Origin: Lachnospiraceae bacterium
GTDB lineage: Bacteria; Bacillota; Clostridia; Lachnospirales; Lachnospiraceae
Assembly (NCBI GenBank): GCA_024403585.1
Contig: JAKSRN010000058.1
Coordinates: 1 to 9,430, forward strand
Direction of reading: 5' to 3'
DNA: 9,430 bases
Shown: one piece after another, positions 1-6,080 of the stretch
How positions within the stretch are numbered: position 1 is the stretch's first letter
Layout: each line of letters opens with the position of its first letter
Program-made: the position numbers and the translations under genes
The notes under the pieces: model-generated
The model's input: the letters and a program-made list of their open reading frames with translations, nothing else
The model's database searches: none
Told to the model about the DNA's origin: nothing

Positions 1-43
1 ATTGCTAATTCATAAACCAACCCTTAACTGAATAGTAGTATGA

Positions 44-80
44 GAAAGCGGTCTGTACCTTTTGGTGCGGACCGTTTTCA
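44..80 (+). terminator. Stem-loop terminator of an unseen upstream gene
   Basis: Positions 44-59 pair with 64-79 in a 16-bp stem (core GCGGTC with GACCGT, three G.T pairs) closed by a TTTT loop. The ends are A-rich on the left (GAAAG) and T-rich on the right (GTTTTC), so it could work in both directions. No gene end is identifiable in positions 1-43, so the gene it serves would lie left of the window, or be a leftward gene ending nearby. The call rests on structure only. Confidence 0.55.
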
Positions 81-115
81 CATTTTGGACATATTTCCCC
101 CACATTTTGAACATA
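80..115. repeat. Two 14-bp direct repeats spaced 22 bp apart
   Basis: ACATTTTGGACATA (80-93) and ACATTTTGAACATA (102-115) differ at one base and lie 22 bp apart, about two helical turns, with a C-run (97-101) between them. The 10-mer TTTTGAACAT recurs at 5718-5727. Same-face spacing fits a protein-binding site. Multiple short repeats of this kind also occur in the ends of IS21-type insertion sequences. No transposase is visible here, so neither reading is established. Confidence 0.4.
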
Positions 116-364
116 CAAATTGGATACTTTCTAGATAGAACGCTTAGGTGACAGCAGGATTATTGGCCGCGGGGTAACTCTTACCCGATCGATGTAATTG
201 AACTCGTTACAAGCTGGAATAATCTCTTGCTGAGCCGCTATCTTTGGAGAATTGCGCACTCTTATTTTGCGGAAACGACCATTTTTTTCGGAGACAGCAA
301 TTGCTATTCTTTGAGTGTAAAACAAAAAGATGCTGCGATTCATTGGAAAGGGGGTATGTGAACC
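116..364 (+). promoter_or_regulatory. Leader region of the penicillin-binding protein gene
   Basis: This gap holds no convincing gene. A weak sigma-70-like pair is present: TTGAAC at 198-203, a 16-bp spacer, then TAATCT at 220-225. A small palindrome GGGTAA-CTC-TTACCC lies at 172-186. A strong purine-rich ribosome binding site, GGAAAGGGGG at 345-354, ends 10 nt before the ATG at 365 and decides that start; the next in-frame ATG at 374 would be too far away. The promoter is tentative because the -10 matches the consensus poorly. Confidence 0.35.
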
Positions 365-3244
365 ATGTTTGGAATGAAAAAACATAAAAAGATGGATGAG
401 CAGGACATCTATATGACAGAGTATGAAGATGCAAGTGCAGAGGCGTATAATGATGTAAGATTCGAATACAACAATGGAATGCATCAGAATCGGAGGACTG
501 CTGATACATACACAGAAGCCTACGAGGATCCGAATGGACATGGATATGCAGATGGACATGGATATGCGGATGGACATGGATATGCAGATGAATATGGACA
601 TACCGACGAATATGGATATGCAAACGAATACGGATATACCGACGAATATACATCCGCTAAATCCACCAAAAAAGCGAAAGCTAAAAAGAGTAAAGCTAAA
701 AAAGGCAAAGGCAAAAAAATCATACTGGGAATCGGCGTCTGCACCGCTTGCCTCGCCTTGTGTGTAATGGTCGCAGGAGGCGCCTACATCGGTCTTCAGA
801 TCGCCAAGGCTCCAAATATTGATTCTGTGGATGTGACTCCGGGTGAATACCTGTCTGTGATCGAGGACGTGCACGGGGAGAAAACACATTCTCTTTACAA
901 CGCGGAATCCAACCGAGTTCATGTCCCACTGAACGCCACTCCTGCCTATTTGAGAAATGCCTTCGTCGCCGTCGAGGACAGCCGCTTTTACCAGCACAAC
1001 GGCATCGATGTAAAAGGTATTGCTCGTGCGGCAGTGAAGGGTATCACCAAGGGGCATTTTTCTGAGGGTGCTAGTACATTGACTCAGCAGCTTCTGAAGA
1101 ACAATGTGTTCAAGGACTGGATGGGTGAGGAGACATTTGAAGCAAGACTGAGTCGTAAGATTCAGGAGCAGTATCTGGCTCTGCAGGTGGAGAAGAAGTA
1201 TGACAAGGACTGGATTCTGGAGAATTATCTGAATACCATCAATCTGGGCGGTGGCACCCGTGGTGTGCAGACTGCTGCTCAGTTCTATTTTGGAAAAGAT
1301 GTGAATGACCTGACTCTTGCGGAAAGTGCACTGATCGCCGGTATCACCAAGAACCCGAGCGGCTACAATCCGAAAGAGCATCCGGAGGCTAGTATTGAGA
1401 GACAGCAGCTGGTGCTGAAGCTGATGGAGGAGCAGGGTTATATTACTGCTGAGGAAAGACAGGCTGCACTGGAAGAAGATGTGATCGGAAATCTTGATTT
1501 CGATCACTCTCAGAGTGCCAATGCTCTCTCCTGGTTTGAGGATGCACTGCTGGTATCTGTAGTGCAGGATCTGATGAATCAGAAGGGGATGAGTGAGGAA
1601 GAGGCCTGGGATCTGATCTACAGCGGTGGCCTGACCATCTATTCTACTCAGGATTCTGCCCTTCAGTTTATCTGCGAGATGGCTGTCAATAATCCGGAAT
1701 TCATCCGTGATTCTGAGCAGATCTCTGCAGTGATGACTGATGTGGAAACCGGTGCTGTGGCAGCCATTGTGGGTGGCCGCGGACCGAAAGATGCCAGCCT
1801 GATCTACAATCGTGCCACTGATTCTGTCTGCCAGCCGGGATCTACCATCAAGATCATCGGTGAGTATGCAGCGGCTCTGGATCAGGGGATCACAACTCTT
1901 GGCAGTGCCTGGGAGGATGAGCCGTATGCTTATTCCGACGGAACAGAACTGCATAATGCTAATGGCATTTACGGTGGAAAAACTACCATTCGCGATGCGA
2001 TCAGTTCTTCCTGCAATGTGATCGCGCTGAAGACCATGCAGACAACCGGCATTGATACAACTGCTGAATATCTGAACCGCTTCGGCATCACTACTCTTAC
2101 AGAGGATGATTATCAGGAAGCTCTGGCGATCGGCGGTACCTATAACGGCATCACCAATCTGGAGCTGACCGGTGCTTATAATGCCATCGCTTCTGACGGC
2201 AACTACATCCGTCCTTACTTCTACACTAAGGTAGTGGGACATGATGGCAAGACAATTCTGGAGCACAACACAGAGAAAAAAGAGATCATCGGTTCCGGAA
2301 CTGCGGAGCTTCTGACCATTGGAATGGAAGAGGTTATCCAGAATGGAACAGGTGCCTCTGTCTACTGTGATGACCTGGAGCTGGCCGGAAAGAGTGGCAC
2401 CACCAACGATTTTCGCGATGTATGGTTTGTTGGTTTTTCTTCTGATTACACACTGGGCATCTGGGGCGGCTATGATGATCATTCTGCTCAGGAGGACAGT
2501 GGATATGTGAAGGATATCTGGCGTTGCATCATGGAGCAGACACCTTCAATCAAGGTGGTGGATCCGACTTCACCACTGGTGGATACAAGTAAGCTGGTGG
2601 AAAAAGTCATTTGCAAAAAGTGCGGTAAGCTGGCAGTAGCGAATCTCTGCGACCAGACAGTGCAGGGAGATGTGACTGCAACTGAGTATTACATTCCGGG
2701 AACTGAACCACGCGGTTACTGTGACTGCCATATCCGTGTGACTCTTTGTGAGAAGACTGGTATGCGCTGTAGCAGATACTGTCCGAAGAGCTGCAGATAT
2801 GATGCAATCTTCCTGACCAGCGCGGTGCCGGGAACAGAAGATGAGGGCTGTGCGGCGGAGTGGCTGTCTAATGAGACCTGCTCTGAGCATACAAAGATCT
2901 GGGATCTGTTCAGAATCGAGCAGGAGAAGAAGCAGAATCAGCAGAACCAGCAGAATCAGGGAAACAACGGCAATAATAACGGTAACAATAATAGCGGCAA
3001 CAGCGGAAATAATAACAACGGAAGCAATAACAACGGAAATAGCTGGAACAATAATAACAGCGGAAATGGCAATAACGGAACCGATCAAAACGGGGATAAC
3101 TATGGTAGCGACAATGCTAACAATAATAACAACTATGGTATTGACTATGGAAATTTAGGCAATAGTTTCAATCCGTTTAGCTATGAAGATGGTGCGGTGA
3201 TCGGTGGGATGGGTTCGTTGACGTATCATCCGGGGTATTTCTGA
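365..3244 (+). CDS. Class A penicillin-binding protein (PBP1A type)
   Basis: Bifunctional peptidoglycan synthase of 959 aa, membrane-anchored with its catalytic domains outside. Residues 1-118 are cytoplasmic: acidic, then six hexapeptides of GHGYAD/EYGYTD type (58-93), then a Lys-rich stop-transfer stretch (102-118). One membrane helix follows at about 119-147. The GT51 glycosyltransferase shows EDSRFYQH with catalytic Glu204, GASTLTQQ (235-242) and RKIQE with second Glu268. The transpeptidase shows SxxK at Ser493-Lys496, SxN at Ser549-Asn551 and KSGTT at 676-680, so both activities look intact. After it comes a segment with eleven cysteines (750-839), including the VICKKCGKLA and EPRGYCDCH blocks common at clostridial PBP C-termini, then an Asn/Gly-rich tail from about 857. 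The gene stands alone, convergent with the GH5 gene. Paralogues are common in Firmicutes, so no symbol is given. Confidence 0.96.
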   Translation: MFGMKKHKKMDEQDIYMTEYEDASAEAYNDVRFEYNNGMHQNRRTADTYTEAYEDPNGHGYADGHGYADGHGYADEYGHTDEYGYANEYGYTDEYTSAKSTKKAKAKKSKAKKGKGKKIILGIGVCTACLALCVMVAGGAYIGLQIAKAPNIDSVDVTPGEYLSVIEDVHGEKTHSLYNAESNRVHVPLNATPAYLRNAFVAVEDSRFYQHNGIDVKGIARAAVKGITKGHFSEGASTLTQQLLKNNVFKDWMGEETFEARLSRKIQEQYLALQVEKKYDKDWILENYLNTINLGGGTRGVQTAAQFYFGKDVNDLTLAESALIAGITKNPSGYNPKEHPEASIERQQLVLKLMEEQGYITAEERQAALEEDVIGNLDFDHSQSANALSWFEDALLVSVVQDLMNQKGMSEEEAWDLIYSGGLTIYSTQDSALQFICEMAVNNPEFIRDSEQISAVMTDVETGAVAAIVGGRGPKDASLIYNRATDSVCQPGSTIKIIGEYAAALDQGITTLGSAWEDEPYAYSDGTELHNANGIYGGKTTIRDAISSSCNVIALKTMQTTGIDTTAEYLNRFGITTLTEDDYQEALAIGGTYNGITNLELTGAYNAIASDGNYIRPYFYTKVVGHDGKTILEHNTEKKEIIGSGTAELLTIGMEEVIQNGTGASVYCDDLELAGKSGTTNDFRDVWFVGFSSDYTLGIWGGYDDHSAQEDSGYVKDIWRCIMEQTPSIKVVDPTSPLVDTSKLVEKVICKKCGKLAVANLCDQTVQGDVTATEYYIPGTEPRGYCDCHIRVTLCEKTGMRCSRYCPKSCRYDAIFLTSAVPGTEDEGCAAEWLSNETCSEHTKIWDLFRIEQEKKQNQQNQQNQGNNGNNNGNNNSGNSGNNNNGSNNNGNSWNNNNSGNGNNGTDQNGDNYGSDNANNNNNYGIDYGNLGNSFNPFSYEDGAVIGGMGSLTYHPGYF
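536..649 (+). repeat. 18-bp tandem repeats coding for GHGYAD-type hexapeptides
   Basis: Six in-frame 18-bp units run from 536 to 643, with a partial seventh to 649. The first three encode GHGYAD almost identically at DNA level; the next three have diverged to EYGHTD, EYGYAN and EYGYTD. The gradient suggests recent expansion of the first units by slippage. The block lies in the cytoplasmic head of the penicillin-binding protein and places His, Tyr and Asp at fixed spacing. Copy number is likely to vary between strains. Confidence 0.9.
2933..3133 (+). repeat. Low-complexity AAT/AAC tract coding for an Asn-rich tail
   Basis: Residues of about 857-923 of the penicillin-binding protein are mostly Asn with Gly, Ser and Gln, written with mixed AAT and AAC codons. 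It is probably a disordered extracytoplasmic tail; similar tails occur on clostridial class A PBPs. A non-repetitive, aromatic-containing end (about 924-959) follows. Confidence 0.85.
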
Positions 3245-3262
3245 ATATCTGTAAGCAGCTTA

Positions 3263-3346
3263 TGTCAGGAGGAGTCAAAGCTCCTCCTGACAATGCTGCA
3301 TGTTCATGAGCATGAAGCAGAGCGGAATACGACTGTCCGCTTTACG
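3263..3346 (+). repeat. TCAAAG-loop hairpin element, copy E1
   Basis: A perfect 12-bp stem (3263-3274 with 3281-3292) carries the loop TCAAAG. Next come an 8-nt spacer, the palindrome TTCATG-AG-CATGAA (3303-3316) and a 6-bp hairpin AGCGGA/TCCGCT (3321-3326 with 3336-3341), ending TTTACG. The same order of parts recurs at 5898-5992. The first stem contains AGGAGG and CCTCCT. It sits 20 nt after the penicillin-binding protein stop. No T-run follows the first hairpin, so it is not a standard terminator. Confidence 0.75.
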
Positions 3347-3350
3347 TGAA

Positions 3351-3396
3351 AAAAGGGATTTGCGGAGCAATTGTGTATGCTTCGCAAATCCCTTTT
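3351..3396. terminator. Bidirectional terminator between convergent PBP and GH5 genes
   Basis: AAAAGGGATTTGCGGAGCA (3351-3369) pairs with 3378-3396 in a 19-bp stem with one G.T pair and an 8-nt loop. The rightward transcript ends in TTTT after CCC; the leftward one ends in a six-T run from 3349-3354. It lies about 105 nt beyond the PBP stop and about 90 nt beyond the GH5 stop, so it can serve both. Confidence 0.8.
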
Positions 3397-3413
3397 GTGT
3401 GCGGGTGGAGAAA

Positions 3414-3489
3414 TGCAACCCTTGGGGACAGGTACATTTCGGTGACATTTTTTGCAACCTTTTGTACCTGTCCCCAAAAGTTGACTTTA
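3414..3489. repeat. GGGGACAGGTAC palindromic element, copy A
   Basis: The 15-bp arms TTGGGGACAGGTACA (3422-3436) and 3463-3477 are perfect inverted repeats around an inner CGGTGAC/T-run segment. Copy B at 8824-8890 shares the arms, the inner segment in the same orientation and the TGCAAC edge. On the leftward strand the copy begins at the GH5 stop codon. The arrangement resembles REP/REPIN-type or MITE-like palindromes. It may also act as a second terminator for GH5. Confidence 0.8.
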
Positions 3490-4524
3490 CAGGCATTTCA
3501 TGAATTCTTCTCTGCAGTCTGCAAAGCGCTCATCCACGAATCCGAAATCTTTTCCTTTATAATTCCATAGTGCATAACCGATGTTGTATTTGTGGAATAC
3601 GGAGTGGATGTCTTTCAGCCAGCGGATCTTGTCTCCGTTGTCTGCCAGATCGATGACACCGTACTCTCCACAGTAGAGGGCTGCATTGTCTTCCTCTGCC
3701 TTTTTGAGGGCTGGAGCAAAGATCTTCTCGAAGAAGTCTGGTCCCAGTTCTGTGACACCTTCTTCAAAGAGTCCGCCGCTCATGTTTGGCAGAACACGAA
3801 GGGATGCCTCTCGCATCTCTTCCAGACTGGTCGGATAGCCGATTCTGAAATCCGGAATCATATCATCTACCCAGTAAGCTCCCTGATGTGTGAAGATCAG
3901 TGGCTCGTAGCAGTGGAAGTTGAAGACAACTTTGTCATCTGCTGGTTTCTCCAGATTCGGGATGCAGGTTACATGGCTGTAATGGGTGCTTCCGAATACA
4001 ACATAGTGGTCCGGGCAGATGGCACGGATGGTTTTCAGGTATTTGCGAAGAACCAGGTTCCATGCTTCAGCAACTTCTCCGGCAACAACCTCGTTCAGTG
4101 GCTCGAATGCAACGTGTACAGGATCCTCTTTGAACTCTTCTGCAATCTCAGACCACAGATGCAGGAAGCGCTCCTGCAGTGCCTCGTCGTAGAAGAATTT
4201 AACGCGGTCCATATCTTTTTTCAGCGGATCGAATGAGTAGCCGTAGCACTCGTGGAGATCGATCAGCATGTTCAGGTTGTGTTTGCGGCACCAGTTGTAG
4301 CAGTTTTTCAAATAGACGAAACCGCTGTCCAGTTTGTTACCTTCTTCGTCCTCCAGCACATTGTAATCAACAGGGACACGAACATGGTCGAAGCCCAGGG
4401 AGGCAATGTCTGCAAGATCTGCTTCGGTAATAAAGGTGCGGAAATGCTCATGATCATACTGATCAAACTGAGAGATCCATCCTCCTAAGTTCACACCCTT
4501 CTGAAATCCTTCAAATACTCGCAT
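3487..4524 (-). CDS. Intracellular GH5 glycoside hydrolase, CelC-like
   Basis: A 345-aa glycosidase without signal peptide or membrane segment, so probably cytoplasmic. The fold signatures follow Clostridium thermocellum CelC: GVNLGGWISQF near the start (10-20), FDHVRVP (45-51), FEPLNE with general acid/base Glu145, FNFHCYEP plus FTHQ (201-214), and YCGEYGV with nucleophile Glu287. Length equals CelC. Family members retain beta-1,4-linked glucose substrates, so the likely job is trimming imported cello- or beta-glucan oligosaccharides, although GH5 specificity cannot be fixed from sequence. The ATG at 4524 is preceded by AGGAAAGGA at suitable distance. It lies downstream of nudC on the same strand, 187 bp away with three dyads between, so it probably has its own control. 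No transporter or sugar regulator is in view. Confidence 0.9.
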   Translation of the reverse strand: MRVFEGFQKGVNLGGWISQFDQYDHEHFRTFITEADLADIASLGFDHVRVPVDYNVLEDEEGNKLDSGFVYLKNCYNWCRKHNLNMLIDLHECYGYSFDPLKKDMDRVKFFYDEALQERFLHLWSEIAEEFKEDPVHVAFEPLNEVVAGEVAEAWNLVLRKYLKTIRAICPDHYVVFGSTHYSHVTCIPNLEKPADDKVVFNFHCYEPLIFTHQGAYWVDDMIPDFRIGYPTSLEEMREASLRVLPNMSGGLFEEGVTELGPDFFEKIFAPALKKAEEDNAALYCGEYGVIDLADNGDKIRWLKDIHSVFHKYNIGYALWNYKGKDFGFVDERFADCREEFMKCL

Positions 4525-4590
4525 GTGTTTATTCCTTTCCTATCATTCTGACTTATTTTAGTCGTTGTGTTCTAGTTTTGTCGTAGTCAT

Positions 4591-4701
4591 TCTGATCTGA
4601 TTTGTGGATCAGGGTCTGGTATTTGGTTTAATCTGATCTGGGTTATAGATCAGAGTCTGGGATTCGTTTTTACCCGGGTTTTCTGATCCGGATTATATCA
4701 G
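4591..4701. promoter_or_regulatory. Three operator-like dyad repeats upstream of GH5
   Basis: Copies at 4591-4623 and 4632-4664 are 33-bp direct repeats, each holding the dyad CTGATC...GATCAG; a shorter, more diverged copy (CTGAT...ATCAG) lies at 4683-4701. The first two start 41 bp apart and the third about 50 bp further on. They lie between the nudC stop (4712) and the GH5 start (4524), 67 bp or more upstream of the GH5 ATG. They could be binding sites for a regulator of GH5, or tandem intergenic repeats. A TATAAT on the leftward strand overlaps the third copy but has no clear -35. Confidence 0.45.
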
Positions 4702-4711
4702 CACTGTATCC

Positions 4712-5578
4712 TTATACTTCTCCCTTACGGAATGCCTCGATCATAGTTGCCGTAAGGCTCATAACATTCGGCATCGGCTCCAGTTCATCACGGTCGATCC
4801 ATCCTGCACTTGCCAGCTCATTCTCATCGATGGTGATGCTGTCATCATCATCCAGGTCACAGAAGAAGCCTGCCAGCAGATTGGAGTCCACGCCCCATGG
4901 CTGGGAACCGAAGTAGGTGATGTTGGTTACCTTGCAGTTTACTTCTTCTAAAACTTCTCTGGCTACGGTCTGTTCCAGAGACTCTCCGATCTCGCAGAAG
5001 CCTGCCAGAAGGGCGATACCTTTGTACTCGCGTCCTGCGTATCTGGAGCAGAGAAGTTTGTTTCCGTTGCGCACGCCGATGATCACAGCTGGCATGAGTT
5101 TCGGGAAGACGAGGTTTTTACACTCAGGACAGATCACAGCTCGCTCTGTCTGGAATGGCTGCATCTTATGTCCACAGCGTCCGCAGCAGGTATTGTCTCT
5201 GTACCAGAAGAAAAGGTGGTAGGCGGTCATGCCTGCCAGAGGCAGTCCCGGACGAACGGTTTTATCACAGAAGGTACGGATGCTGGTGTAGTCAAAGCCA
5301 GGGAGGGAGATGTCGGCATTTCCCCCGTTGTTGAGAAGAAAGTAGTCTTTGTCGTCAATGGCAAAGAGGAACTGGATCTGTGAGGCGTCCTTGACCCATC
5401 CGCCGGAAAGCAGTTCTTCGTAAGTCGGGATGACTGGCTGGCCTTCCTCATCCATACGGACCAGGGCGCGGTCTTCTCTTTTGTTGTTTCCTCTGAAGAC
5501 GAAGACACTGTCGCTTTTTTGTGGCTGCTTCATAGAATACTCCAGATGCAGCTGCATAGGTGCAATATCTTGAATCAT
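4712..5578 (-). CDS. nudC: NAD(H) diphosphatase of the Nudix family
   Basis: A 288-aa cytoplasmic enzyme that cleaves NAD(H) to NMN(H) and AMP; family members also remove NAD caps from RNA 5' ends. The middle carries a zinc ribbon, C132-x2-C135 and C150-x2-C153. The Nudix box runs from G193 (GFCEIGE) to REVLEE (207-212), with all metal-binding glutamates present. The NudC-specific motif follows as SQPWGVDS (225-232): SQPW is kept but the usual PFP is replaced by GVD. The start at 5578 is chosen because AAGGAGG (5590-5596) lies 11 nt upstream and the promoter at 5635-5663 excludes the in-frame ATG at 5644. It is divergent from the HD operon and upstream of GH5. Confidence 0.92.
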   Translation of the reverse strand: MIQDIAPMQLHLEYSMKQPQKSDSVFVFRGNNKREDRALVRMDEEGQPVIPTYEELLSGGWVKDASQIQFLFAIDDKDYFLLNNGGNADISLPGFDYTSIRTFCDKTVRPGLPLAGMTAYHLFFWYRDNTCCGRCGHKMQPFQTERAVICPECKNLVFPKLMPAVIIGVRNGNKLLCSRYAGREYKGIALLAGFCEIGESLEQTVAREVLEEVNCKVTNITYFGSQPWGVDSNLLAGFFCDLDDDDSITIDENELASAGWIDRDELEPMPNVMSLTATMIEAFRKGEV

Positions 5579-5634
5579 AATAATGAGATCCTCCTTAATG
5601 AGCGGTTGGCTGTTGGGTGAACAGCGCTGATATA

Positions 5635-5663
5635 TATATAACATTTCTGATATGATATGACAA
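5635..5663 (-). promoter_or_regulatory. Sigma-70 promoter of nudC
   Basis: On the leftward strand, TTGTCA (5658-5663), a 17-bp spacer and TATATA (5635-5640) form a good sigma-70 promoter, giving a transcript start near 5628 and a leader of about 50 nt with AAGGAGG close to the ATG at 5578. An in-frame ATG at 5644 would lie inside the promoter and is therefore not the start. Confidence 0.65.
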
Positions 5664-5680
5664 GAAGATGCGGGGGAGTA

Positions 5681-5708
5681 TGAATATGGGGGAAGTCCCC
5701 CATATTCA
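5681..5708. repeat. Perfect 12-bp hairpin in the divergent control region
   Basis: TGAATATGGGGG (5681-5692) pairs with 5697-5708 around an AAGT loop. T-rich sequence follows on the right, so on the rightward strand it looks like a terminator, but no rightward gene lies to its left. It sits 18 bp upstream of the nudC -35, where it could be an operator or an insulating hairpin. Confidence 0.5.
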
Positions 5709-5716
5709 ATTTTGAG

Positions 5717-5753
5717 TTTTTGAACATCAGTGTACGTCCCCCGTGTTCAAAAA
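5717..5753. repeat. 10-bp inverted repeat TTTTTGAACA/TGTTCAAAAA
   Basis: Positions 5717-5726 and 5744-5753 are perfect inverted repeats around a 17-nt centre. The repeat lies between the divergent promoters of nudC and the HD operon, 25 bp upstream of the latter's -35, a position fitting a regulator site. Its half-site TTTTGAACAT also occurs at 105-114. Confidence 0.4.
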
Positions 5754-5778
5754 TATTCTCGGCATACCTGACCGCAGG

Positions 5779-5807
5779 GTGAAAAAATCCGTAAATAATG
5801 CTATAAT
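5779..5807 (+). promoter_or_regulatory. Extended -10 promoter of the HD-WYL operon
   Basis: GTGAAA (5779-5784, four of six consensus bases), a 17-bp spacer, then TATAAT (5802-5807), a perfect -10 preceded by the extended element TG at 5799-5800. The predicted start near 5814 gives a leader of about 265 nt before the first HD gene, containing several hairpins. Confidence 0.65.
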
Positions 5808-5818
5808 TCGGAGTGAAC

Positions 5819-5896
5819 TGCCGAAGAATCTGAACACGGCAAGCATTCCCCTTCCTCAAGGTTGTAAAGACATAGGAAGGGGTCAGGGGGATGCTT
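5819..5896 (+). other. Hairpins at the 5' end of the HD operon leader
   Basis: TGCCG/CGGCA (5819-5823 with 5837-5841) is followed by a longer stem: CCCCTTCCT (5848-5856) pairs with AGGAAGGGG (5874-5882), and AAGCAT (5841-5846) with ATGCTT (5891-5896) across an asymmetric internal loop. The first two stems share base 5841, so they may be alternatives. I recognise no known riboswitch or RNA family. It fits a structured leader or part of the repeat that follows. Confidence 0.4.
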
Positions 5897-5897
5897 G

Positions 5898-5992
5898 TCT
5901 CAGATAGGGTCAAAGCCCTATCTGAGAAGGCTGCGGAGCAGCCACGTGTTCATGAGCATGAAGCGGAGCGGAATGCGAATGTCCGCTTTACG
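5898..5992 (+). repeat. TCAAAG-loop hairpin element, copy E2
   Basis: A perfect 12-bp stem (5898-5909 with 5916-5927) carries the loop TCAAAG, as in the copy at 3263-3346, though five stem positions differ and all five are compensated on the other arm. Then follow a GGCTGC-GGA-GCAGCC hairpin (5929-5943, absent from E1), the shared palindrome TTCATG-AG-CATGAA (5949-5962) and AGCGGA/TCCGCT (5967-5972 with 5982-5987), ending TTTACG. An overlapping stem CGAATGTC/GACATTCG continues to about 6003. The copy lies inside the predicted leader of the HD operon. Confidence 0.75.
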
Positions 5993-6080
5993 GATGACAT
6001 TCGTAAGGATTGACTGACGAGTGGGGACGGAGGCATATATTCATCTTACAAAGATATGTTCACAGGAAAGGGGAAACAAT

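Noticed and set aside
131..2482. A 783-codon open frame on the leftward strand across the PBP gene
   Set aside because: It is antisense to a gene with complete catalytic motifs, has no ribosome site and a composition (Ile/Ser/Cys/Phe-rich) typical of a reverse-complement shadow. Only its last 70 codons lie outside the PBP gene.
2570..3088. A hydrophobic-looking leftward frame opposite the Asn-rich tail
   Set aside because: Val/Ile runs arise from reading AAT/AAC-rich DNA in reverse; no ribosome site and no recognisable domain.
3263..3292. First hairpin after the PBP gene as its terminator
   Set aside because: The stem is strong but no T-run follows; the 3351-3396 hairpin fits better, and the first hairpin is part of a repeated element.
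3592..4236. A 214-codon rightward frame opposite GH5
   Set aside because: It lies wholly inside a gene with intact GH5 catalytic motifs and lacks its own ribosome site.
5579..5644. Longer nudC start at 5644
   Set aside because: That ATG overlaps the predicted -10 region, has no ribosome site and adds residues unlike NudC; AAGGAGG fits the start at 5578.
5814..6080. Known riboswitch, T-box, SRP RNA or 6S RNA in the leader
   Set aside because: I could not match the defining conserved motifs of these classes by eye.
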